In this document: positions 58,448-64,000 of the stretch, in pieces | Layout of the letters: every line of letters begins with the position of its first letter | How positions within the stretch are numbered: the stretch's first letter is position 1 | The notes under the pieces: generated by a model | Seen by the model: the letters and a program-made list of their open reading frames with translations, nothing else | The model's database searches: none | Told to the model about the DNA's origin: nothing | Origin: UBA5704 sp036264355 | GTDB lineage: Bacteria; Acidobacteriota; Thermoanaerobaculia; Multivoradales; UBA5704 | Length of the DNA: 64,000 nucleotides | Direction: 5' to 3' | NCBI GenBank assembly: GCA_036264355.1 | Contig: DATARD010000380.1 | Location: 1-64,000 of the forward strand | Position numbers and translations under genes: made by a program

Positions 58448-58771
58448 ATGGCACCCACCGTGCTCTCGGTCGACGGTGATCTTTCTCCGGACTTCCTGAA
58501 AACCCTTGAATCTCTGGAAGCGCTGGACGACCGCGAGCTGTGGCGTCTGGCCGGCGAGGTCATGTCTCTGGAGGCGAGCCGAGAGCTTGAGAGCCTGCAT
58601 CTCAAGATGGGTGACCAAGGTCTGAGCCCGGAGGAAGACGCCGCGCGCGCGCGGCTCATTCAAGAGTACGAGCGCTCGATGCTGATCCGGGCCCAGGCGG
58701 CAAAGCTCCTCAAAGATCGAGGGCGCGACATCTCCAGGCTCCTTTCAGTTGCGCGGGAACCATACAGGTAA
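58448..58771 (+). CDS. Orphan relative of the HNH partner protein
   Basis: A 107-residue helical protein related to the C-terminal part of the protein at 36871-37284: both carry LEALDDRELWRLA / LKLLNEEELWRAA, an LESLHLK / LEALNLK segment, and QAAKLLKDRGRDISRLL / EAARLLKERGHDISSLL. It follows the STAND ATPase by 6 bp. No HNH gene follows here, so it is an orphan or has a different partner. The function is unknown. Confidence 0.65.
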   Translation: MAPTVLSVDGDLSPDFLKTLESLEALDDRELWRLAGEVMSLEASRELESLHLKMGDQGLSPEEDAARARLIQEYERSMLIRAQAAKLLKDRGRDISRLLSVAREPYR

Positions 58772-58774
58772 AGA

Positions 58775-59016
58775 GAGCGCGCTTCTCTTTCGTGCTCCTC
58801 CTCGCTGCGCCGGAATACACCTTTGGCAGACGGTGACTACGAATACGGGCAGGAGGATGGTCGAGTGTCCTCTGCTCGTTGGATTCTATTTTCAAAGAAC
58901 GCCGTTCCGCTTCGCCCAGGCTTCGGCCGGCTCGGAATCGGCCGCGGGCGCTTTACCCAGGCCCATTCCGGGCTGACTCTGCGTCTGGCGGCGCGGCAGA
59001 GCCCTGCGCTGCTCCA
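58775..59016. other. Non-coding stretch
   Basis: No supported gene. A short plus-strand frame from TTG 58823 lacks a ribosome binding site and family features. Confidence 0.5.
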
Positions 59017-59323
59017 GAACCGATCCGCTCAAGCCATCCGAAACGTCTGACGGCTTGAAGTCCCCCTGGTCACGACGGAATGGCGCCGGTCAGACCGTCC
59101 GCGGCTTCTGGCGCTCCAGAATCGGCTTGGCCAAGCCGTCCGAGTTTTCTGACGCTCTGGAATGGGGCTGATCAAGCCGCCCCGATCTTCTGATGAGTCG
59201 GAATGGCTCTGCTCGAAACGTCATCGGTTCATGGCGAACGGAAACGGCGTCATCCAAGCCATCGCCCGCTTCTGGTAATGAAGAATGGAGCGGCTCAAAC
59301 CGTCGTCGCGGCTCTTGAGGCTC
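59017..59323. repeat. 41-bp degenerate tandem repeat
   Basis: Units start at 59078, 59119, 59160, 59201, 59242 and 59283 with a fixed 41-bp period. A further unit sits at 59017-59057, followed by a 20-bp half unit. The common pattern is GAATGG, then TCAAGCCGTC, then TTCTG. Divergence is high, so the array is old. It ends exactly at the stop codon of the GNAT gene. Confidence 0.8.
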
Positions 59324-59844
59324 TACCGCGGGCGCCGCCGGTCGATCCCGTAGCACAACATCTCGCGCCCGATGTGCTCGATGCGCTTCAGCAGTTTTTC
59401 TCCGATCCGCTCGACGAGGCGGATGGAGGCGCGGTTGTCCGGGTGGACGAGACTGATCACACGGTCTTTCTTCCAGACGTTGAACGCATGGTGCAGAGCG
59501 GCCTGTGCGGCCTCGCTTGCATAGCCCTGCCCCCACCACCGCCGCGCCAGCCGCCCGGCGAGCTCGAACCCGGGCCAGCCTTCCGGCTCGAAAAAACCGG
59601 CGAGCCCCACGAACGAGCCGGTCTCCCTGTGCTCCACCGCCCAGGTGCCGGTTCCCCGAATGTACCAGTGGCCCACGACGTAGGTCAGATGCCGCCAGGC
59701 CCGGCCCCGGTCCCAGGTCTCGCCGATGTGGCGCATCACCTCGGGGTCCGCGTGCAACGCGGCGTAGTCGTCGAGATCGGCCTGATGGAGAGGCCGAAGC
59801 CACAGCCGTTCGGTGGTCAGGGTCGGGATGACGGAATTCTCCAT
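59323..59844 (-). CDS. GNAT-family N-acetyltransferase (RimJ/RimL-like)
   Basis: A 173-residue protein: TLTTERLWLRPLHQADLDDY, GTWAVEHRETGSFVGLAGFF, ELAGRLARRWWGQGYASEAAQAALHHAF (acetyl-CoA loop near WWGQGYA) and SLVHPDNRASIRLVERIG. This is the RimJ/RimL layout, whose members acetylate ribosomal or other protein N-termini or small amines. The start ATG 59844 follows AAGGAG. Its stop codon forms the end of the 41-bp repeat array. The substrate is unknown. Confidence 0.88.
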   Translation of the reverse strand: MENSVIPTLTTERLWLRPLHQADLDDYAALHADPEVMRHIGETWDRGRAWRHLTYVVGHWYIRGTGTWAVEHRETGSFVGLAGFFEPEGWPGFELAGRLARRWWGQGYASEAAQAALHHAFNVWKKDRVISLVHPDNRASIRLVERIGEKLLKRIEHIGREMLCYGIDRRRPR

Positions 59845-59973
59845 GGCTCTCTCCTTTTCGGTCCGCTTGTCCCGACTCTGGCAAAGGTGCAGACTGCCCC
59901 GGGGGCTCTCGATTTCTGACATCCGGTCAATGGCTGACCAGACACCTCTCGACCCCCGGAAAGAATCTGCCCC

Positions 59974-60090
59974 ATGATCCGTGCTCTTCTGCTGCTGGTG
60001 CTGGCCCTCGTCAACCCCGACGCGGGTGGCCGTTTCGACCCCGACGGCACCACCACCGACGCGGGCAACCGTTTCGACCCGAACGGCTGA
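59974..60090 (+). CDS. 38-residue secreted peptide, tandem copy 1
   Basis: I do not recognise this peptide. Residues 1-13 (MIRALLLLVLALV) form a compact membrane or export signal. The rest holds two copies of an acidic motif, PDAGGRFDPDG and TDAGNRFDPNG, joined by a Thr-rich turn. It has no Cys. A GGAAAGAA ribosome binding site lies 9-12 bases upstream. The Asp- and Gly-rich repeats could bind calcium or serve as a processed signal. Conservation with copy 2 argues that it is translated. It lies upstream of the TPR/Fis regulator. Confidence 0.6.
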   Translation: MIRALLLLVLALVNPDAGGRFDPDGTTTDAGNRFDPNG

Positions 60091-60180
60091 TGGCGCGTAG
60101 TCGCCGGGTCGGTCCGCCGTTCCCTTGTCCCTGTCCTGGCAAAGGGGCAGACTGCCCCGGGGGTTCTCGATTTCTGACAC

Positions 60181-60199
60181 CTGGTCAATGGCTGACCAG
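60181..60199. promoter_or_regulatory. Palindromic site upstream of peptide copy 2
   Basis: CTGGTCA, a 5-nt spacer, and TGACCAG form a perfect inverted repeat 32 bp before the ATG of copy 2. Copy 1 keeps the inner GGTCA/TGACC arms. Its place suggests an operator that controls each peptide gene. Confidence 0.45.
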
Positions 60200-60231
60200 A
60201 TACCTTTCGACCCCCGGAAAGGATCTGTCCT

Positions 60232-60348
60232 ATGGTCCGTGCTCTTCTGCTGCTGGTACTGGCCCTCCTCGACCCCGACGCAGGCAACCGTTTCGACTCC
60301 GACGGCACCACCACCGACGCGGGTGGACGTTTCGACCCCAACGGCTGA
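60232..60348 (+). CDS. 38-residue secreted peptide, tandem copy 2
   Basis: Paralogue of the peptide at 59974 with the same layout: signal MVRALLLLVLALL, then PDAGNRFDSDG, a Thr-rich turn, and TDAGGRFDPNG. AAAGGA lies 8-10 bases upstream of the ATG. The two motif variants (GGRF and GNRF) have swapped order relative to copy 1, hinting at recombination or shared constraint. Confidence 0.6.
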   Translation: MVRALLLLVLALLDPDAGNRFDSDGTTTDAGGRFDPNG

Positions 60349-60386
60349 CGGCTCGCAATTCGTGGTTTGACACACTCTTACTTCAT

Positions 60387-60404
60387 GGGGGCATTTTCGC
60401 CCCC
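60387..60404 (+). terminator. Hairpin before the TPR regulator gene
   Basis: GGGGGC and GCCCCC arms with a 6-nt loop, 39 bp after peptide copy 2. There is only a short T-rich tail. It may end the peptide transcript or lie in the promoter of the next gene, where TACAAT (60414-60419) looks like a -10 box. Confidence 0.5.
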
Positions 60405-60449
60405 TATTTCCGCTACAATGCCGATTAAAGATGGTATGGAGGGGATGAG

Positions 60450-62021
60450 ATGGGCAGACACTTCAGCCGGGAAGCCCTGCTGCGGCTTCTTCGCGGGCCG
60501 GCCAGCGAGGCCGAGACGACGCGCGCCATCCGGCATGTGATGGAGTGCCGCCACTGCCGGAGGGTCGGGGCCGAGTGCCTGCTTCAGGAGAAGGTGGGAG
60601 ATGTCCGCAACCCTCTCGTGGCGATCCTCCAGGCGGACGCGAACGGTTGGATCGAGGACATGGAGGCCGGGATTTGGTGGAACGAGATCAAAGACCTCGG
60701 CCCGGAAAGCCAAATCACCAAGATCCGTTCGACCGCTGCCCTGCAGAGCCTGCAGGTGTTCGAGGAGATTCTGGCCGACACGAGAACCACAGCTCTCTCG
60801 GACCCCTTCCTCGGAGAGAGCAAGGCACGTGTCGCTCTAGTGGTCGCGGATCTCCTTCCGGAGCCCCACAATCCGAGGGCCCTCAAGAATGACCTCCGGG
60901 GAAAAGCCATGATGGCCGCCGCGAACTGCCGCCGGCTCGCGGCGGATTTCCCGGGTGCGGCCTCGGCGATCGAAGAGTCGCGGCGCTATTTGGCTCAGGG
61001 CACGGGAGATCCGGGCCTGAAGGCCGGGCTCCTCTCGATCCACTGCTCTTTGTGCACCGATCTCGGTGATTTCGAAAAGGCACTGGCCTGCGTCCGCCGA
61101 GCTGTGAAAATCTTCCGGGAGTTGGAGGATTGGCAGGCTCTCGCGCACAACGCCGTCCTGGAGGCTAACTGTCTGCTCGCCGCCAACCAGACGGCGGAAG
61201 CGATCGAGAGAGCCCACTTCGCCCTTGAGCGCATGCCGCTCCATGAGACACGGCTTGAGGTTCTGGCGAAGCTCATCCTCGCCGAGGGCCTCATCATCTT
61301 GGAACGGCCTCTGGAGGCGCGCCCACATCTCGCAGACGCAAACTCACTCTGCAAGAAGTCGCAGCTCGGGTTGCAGCTTCTGGCCCTCTCGGTCGAAGCG
61401 CGTCTTCTGGACGCCCTCGGCAGCGTAAGGGAATCGGAAAAGCTCTTTCGCCAGACGGTGAAGGCCTTCTTTGACCAGGAGATGTACAAGCAGGCCTTCC
61501 TCACCCTGCTGACCCTCTTCGAATGCCTCGTCCGCCGCGGCGCGCTCGACAAGGCCGCGGCTCTCTGCGAGGAGGCGATCGCCGCGACATCGCAGACGGG
61601 AGAGGCGTGCAACGAGCAGATCCGGCGGGCCTGGGAGGAGCTTCTGGCCACGGTGCGGGTGCGCCAGCTCAGCGAGAGCGAGCTGAGTCAGGCACGGCAG
61701 TATCTCGTCCGCAACTGGAGCGTGGCGGCCGGCACGTTTCCGGCTCCCGCGGGTGGAGGCCGGCCCGCCATGGCCTCCCTCCCCTCCCGAGCTCCCGCCG
61801 CCTCCACCCTTGCCGGACACGGAGGCCTCGGCGCCCGCCAGCTTTCCGGAGGCCCGCGAAGAGTACGACCGGCGGCTCGTTACGGCGGCCCTGGAAAAGG
61901 CCGGCGGCAACCTCAGCGAGGCCAGCCGCCTGCTCGGGATCTCCCGCAACACGCTCAAGGCACGGCTGCGTCAGTACGGGCTGTAAGCGCCATGGCTTGC
62001 TTCCCGCTGTTGCCGATGTAG
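60450..62021 (+). CDS. Zinc-finger-like/TPR regulator, frameshifted before its HTH
   Basis: The frame encodes an N-terminal segment with HVMECRHCRRVGAECL, a His/Cys pattern like anti-sigma zinc fingers. TPR-type helices follow to about residue 415 (GDFEKALACVRRAVKIFRELEDWQALAHNAVLEANCLLAAN and related). After about residue 430 the frame turns into an Arg/Pro-rich run with no family match, while the +1 frame gives a Pro-rich linker and a Fis-type helix-turn-helix. The intact protein was therefore probably about 512 residues ending at 61986. GGAGGGGATGAG precedes the start. It may read the neighbouring peptides; this is inferred from order. Confidence 0.65.
   Translation: MGRHFSREALLRLLRGPASEAETTRAIRHVMECRHCRRVGAECLLQEKVGDVRNPLVAILQADANGWIEDMEAGIWWNEIKDLGPESQITKIRSTAALQSLQVFEEILADTRTTALSDPFLGESKARVALVVADLLPEPHNPRALKNDLRGKAMMAAANCRRLAADFPGAASAIEESRRYLAQGTGDPGLKAGLLSIHCSLCTDLGDFEKALACVRRAVKIFRELEDWQALAHNAVLEANCLLAANQTAEAIERAHFALERMPLHETRLEVLAKLILAEGLIILERPLEARPHLADANSLCKKSQLGLQLLALSVEARLLDALGSVRESEKLFRQTVKAFFDQEMYKQAFLTLLTLFECLVRRGALDKAAALCEEAIAATSQTGEACNEQIRRAWEELLATVRVRQLSESELSQARQYLVRNWSVAAGTFPAPAGGGRPAMASLPSRAPAASTLAGHGGLGARQLSGGPRRVRPAARYGGPGKGRRQPQRGQPPARDLPQHAQGTAASVRAVSAMACFPLLPM
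61753..61986 (+). other. Out-of-frame Fis-type helix-turn-helix of the TPR regulator
   Basis: In the +1 frame relative to the TPR gene, after a Pro-rich linker, the sequence reads YDRRLVTAALEKAGGNLSEA, then SRLLGISRNTLKARLRQYGL and a TAA. That is a Fis/NtrC-type DNA-binding domain. It has no credible start of its own (GTG 61753 only), so it most likely belongs to the upstream gene. Confidence 0.7.
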
Positions 62022-62058
62022 CATCCTGGCTCAGGGCTTGCTTGTCTCCGAGACGGTC

Positions 62059-62086
62059 TTGCGCCGTGTCTCACCCGTGCTATAGG
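62059..62086 (+). promoter_or_regulatory. Possible promoter of the alternative complex III operon
   Basis: TTGCGC (62059-62064) and TATAGG (62081-62086) with a 16-bp spacer lie about 47 bp before the actA start. It is the best candidate in the gap after the regulator gene. Confidence 0.45.
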
Positions 62087-62132
62087 ATGCCGCCGAGCTT
62101 GTGACGACTTTCACAAAGTGAGCGCCAGTCTC

Positions 62133-62789
62133 ATGCAGATCTTCCATCGCAGCACGAATACGATCGCCAAGGTCAGCATCTTCGGAGCGATCTTTTTCCT
62201 CGGCTTCTTCGGCTGGGTCTACTCCGAGCTGCTGCGTTCGCCCTATGCGACAGGCCAGGGGGTGGTGCGCAACCAGCCGGTGCCGTTCAGCCATCAGCAC
62301 CACGTCGCGGGCCTGGGGATCGATTGCCGGTACTGCCACACGTCGGTGGAGAGGTCGAATTTCGCCGGCATTCCGCCGACCGAGACGTGCATGAACTGCC
62401 ATCGCCAGATCTGGACCAACGCCGACCTCCTGGAGCCGGTCCGTTCGAGCTACGCGAACGGCACGCCGATCCAGTGGGTGCGCCTGAACGATCTGCCGGA
62501 CTACGTCTACTTCAATCACAGCGTGCATGTGGCCAAGGGCGTCGGCTGCGTCACCTGCCATGGGTCGGTCGATCACATGCCGCTGATGTTCCAGCACGCC
62601 TCGTTGCAGATGGAGTGGTGCCTGAGCTGCCATCGCAATCCGGGACCGAACCTGCGGCCGCGGGAGGAAGTGTTCAACGTGAGCTGGCAGCCTCCCGCCG
62701 ATCCGGACGCAGCCACGGCGTTGCAGGAGAAGCTGGTCAAGGACTATGACGTCAAGTCGCTGACGAGTTGCTCGACGTGCCACCGCTGA
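62133..62789 (+). CDS. actA: Alternative complex III pentahaem cytochrome c ActA
   Basis: ActA is the periplasmic multihaem subunit of alternative complex III, which oxidises menaquinol and reduces cytochrome c or an oxidase. The protein of about 218 residues has an N-terminal membrane anchor (AKVSIFGAIFFLGFFGWVYS) and five CxxCH haem sites: CRYCH, CMNCH, CVTCH, CLSCH and CSTCH. MQIFHRSTNT is a usual ActA start; GTG 62118 is an alternative. actB follows after 34 bp. Confidence 0.92.
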   Translation: MQIFHRSTNTIAKVSIFGAIFFLGFFGWVYSELLRSPYATGQGVVRNQPVPFSHQHHVAGLGIDCRYCHTSVERSNFAGIPPTETCMNCHRQIWTNADLLEPVRSSYANGTPIQWVRLNDLPDYVYFNHSVHVAKGVGCVTCHGSVDHMPLMFQHASLQMEWCLSCHRNPGPNLRPREEVFNVSWQPPADPDAATALQEKLVKDYDVKSLTSCSTCHR

Positions 62790-62823
62790 CGCTTGCCCCC
62801 AGACGACGAGAGAGCGAGATCTG

Positions 62824-64000
62824 ATGGACAGCGACCATGGAACGAAAGGCAAGTGCGAGGCCGAGGCGTCTCGCCGGCCCGGGGAGCGCGCGCCGCTCGA
62901 CCTTGAGACCTTGCGCGAGGGCCTGCGCACGAAGCGGGGGCCGGAGCTCTGGCGCAGTCTCGACGAGCTTGCCGCGACGGCCGAGTTCGAGGAGCTGCTG
63001 CACCGCGAGTTTCCGCGCCAGGCTTCGGAATGGCCGGAGGGGGTCTCCCGCCGCGGCTTTTTGCAACTGGCCGGCGCCTCACTGGCGCTCGCCGGCTTGA
63101 CCGCCTGCACCAGGCAGCCGATCGAGAAGATCGTCCCATATGTCCGCCAGCCGGAGCAGGTGATCCCCGGCCGGCCGCTGTTCTTCGCCACCGCGCTGAC
63201 CCACGCCGGCTATGCGCTGGGCGTGCTGGCCGAGAGCCACCTCGGACGGCCGACGAAGATCGAAGGCAATCCGGATCATCCCGCGAGCCTCGGGGCGGCC
63301 GACGCGTTCCGCCAGGCCGCCGTGCTCTGCCTCTACGATCCGTCGCGCTCGCAGACGCTCTCCAAGAACGGCCGCACCGGCACCTGGAGCGGCTTCGCGA
63401 GCGACGTCAACGCCGCCCTGCGTGCCCGCCAGCCGTTTGGCGGCGACGGGTTGCGCATCCTCTCCGGCACGGTGACCTCGCCGACGCTCGAAGCCCAGAT
63501 CAAGCAGCTCCTCAGCCGCTTCCCGAAGGCGCGCTGGCACCGCTGGGAGCCGGCCGGGCCGCACCACGAGCGCGCCGCGCAGGTGCGCGCTTTCGGCCGC
63601 CCGGTGGAGGTGCGCCACGACTTCTCGAAGGCCGACGTGGTCGTCGCGTTCGACTCCGAGGCACTGACCCAGGGACCAGGCAGCGTCCGCGCCTCCCGCG
63701 ACTTCGCGGCGAAGCGGCGCGTGCAGACGGCCCAGCCGCAGATGAGCCGCGTCTATTGCATCGAGAGCGGTCCGACCAGCACGGCGACGGTGAGCGACCA
63801 CCGGTTGCAGCTCCCGCCGGCCGAGATCGAAGCGTTCATCGCCGCCCTGGCGCAGGCGGTCGGAGCCTCGCCGTCCGGGAGCGAGCTGGTGACCGATCCG
63901 CATGTCAAGCCGTGGGTGGACGCGATCGCGGAGGACCTGAAGGCGCATCATGGCGCCTCCCTGGTGACCGGCGGCGAGCATCTCTCGCCCGCGGCGCTGG
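62824..64000 (+). CDS. actB: Alternative complex III ActB (molybdopterin-oxidoreductase-like), 5' part
   Basis: The frame opens at ATG 62824 and runs off the window, so about 392 residues are visible. A Tat-type motif lies well inside the N-terminus (SRRGFLQLAGASLALAGLTAC); the final Cys may be a lipobox, the variant Tat-lipoprotein signal known in ActB. After it come KIVPYVRQPEQVIPGRPLFF and HLGRPTKIEGNPDHPAS, motifs shared with molybdopterin oxidoreductases. In ActB the Mo site is usually empty and the subunit carries Fe-S clusters in a later domain not seen here. Confidence 0.9.
   Translation, partial: MDSDHGTKGKCEAEASRRPGERAPLDLETLREGLRTKRGPELWRSLDELAATAEFEELLHREFPRQASEWPEGVSRRGFLQLAGASLALAGLTACTRQPIEKIVPYVRQPEQVIPGRPLFFATALTHAGYALGVLAESHLGRPTKIEGNPDHPASLGAADAFRQAAVLCLYDPSRSQTLSKNGRTGTWSGFASDVNAALRARQPFGGDGLRILSGTVTSPTLEAQIKQLLSRFPKARWHRWEPAGPHHERAAQVRAFGRPVEVRHDFSKADVVVAFDSEALTQGPGSVRASRDFAAKRRVQTAQPQMSRVYCIESGPTSTATVSDHRLQLPPAEIEAFIAALAQAVGASPSGSELVTDPHVKPWVDAIAEDLKAHHGASLVTGGEHLSPAAL

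Larger units (their letters stand above)
59866..60348 (+). repeat. 258-bp tandem duplication carrying two peptide genes
   Basis: The copies start at 59866 and 60124, offset by 258 bp throughout, and the second ends near 60348. Each copy contains a palindromic site, a ribosome binding site and a 38-codon gene. Differences are few and mostly in third positions or in the same few residues. Confidence 0.85.

Noticed and set aside
58823..59050. Small plus-strand gene after the HNH-partner relative
   Set aside because: TTG start, no ribosome binding site, no similarity to the expected HNH nuclease, and it runs into the 41-bp repeat array.
51654..62021. Prophage or conjugative element
   Set aside because: The region is accessory in character, but there are no phage structural, integrase, replication or conjugation genes.

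Overview
The window is a GC-rich, densely coded chromosomal segment from a Gram-negative bacterium. LptD, a Tat/lipoprotein-type ActB, periplasmic FKBP proteins and lipoproteins show an outer membrane. The ActA/ActB start of an alternative complex III operon, two very large sortilin/VPS10-like beta-propeller proteins, a TPR/Fis-type regulator and many small toxin-antitoxin pairs suggest an Acidobacteriota (Thermoanaerobaculia/Holophagae-like) genome. That placement is an inference from gene content, not a phylogeny. No rRNA, CRISPR array, prophage or transposase gene was found; one tRNA is present.

Layout. 0.2-4.8 kb: dprA, topA and a DUF547 protein. 4.8-6.9 kb: an uncharacterised radical SAM protein whose last 79 bp are duplicated on the far side of a small membrane protein gene. 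6.9-9.9 kb (minus): an operon running XRE-ImmA/IrrE protease, PIN protein, MOSC protein, VOC protein. 9.9-17.4 kb: two divergent giant propeller proteins flanking a LolA-like protein. 17.4-24.3 kb: rpsU, a lipoprotein, a coiled-coil/GAF-like protein, a lytic transglycosylase and a sulfatase-fold lipoprotein. 24.3-29.7 kb: tRNA(CAU), zinc-ribbon coiled-coil protein, YggS, DivIVA, a DUF6922/AbiEii-like pair, hutI and two FKBP proteins. 29.7-34 kb (minus): a DUF4258/DUF2283 pair and a three-gene glycan/lipid cluster (ChbG deacetylase, GT2, GT39-like). 34-38.6 kb: an accessory patch with a methyltransferase, a thiol dioxygenase, an AAA-DUF4143 ATPase with a tandem operator, an HNH pair and a broken RelE locus invaded by a 21-bp minisatellite. 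38.6-43.8 kb: mltG-ruvX, thiolase, lptD. 43.9-51.6 kb: one collinear run of sugar-nucleotide genes (rmlA, rmlD, gmd, rmd-like, epimerase), then a fused VTE5-VTE6-type polyprenol kinase, a UbiA prenyltransferase and a DUF1232 protein. 51.7-62 kb: an accessory region with an Rpn nuclease, two tandem paralogues of an unrecognised CPxCP-repeat family, an inverted-repeat element, a STAND-like ATPase, an orphan copy of the HNH partner, a 41-bp minisatellite, a GNAT enzyme, and two tandem 38-residue secreted-peptide genes next to a TPR regulator whose Fis-type helix-turn-helix lies in another frame. 62.1 kb to the end: the start of the alternative complex III operon.

The best candidates for something undescribed are the twin 38-residue peptides beside the TPR/Fis regulator (59.9-62.0 kb), the tandem CPxCP-repeat proteins beside a STAND ATPase (53.4-58.4 kb), and the unknown small protein/HNH nuclease pair (36.9-37.7 kb) with its orphan relative at 58.4 kb.
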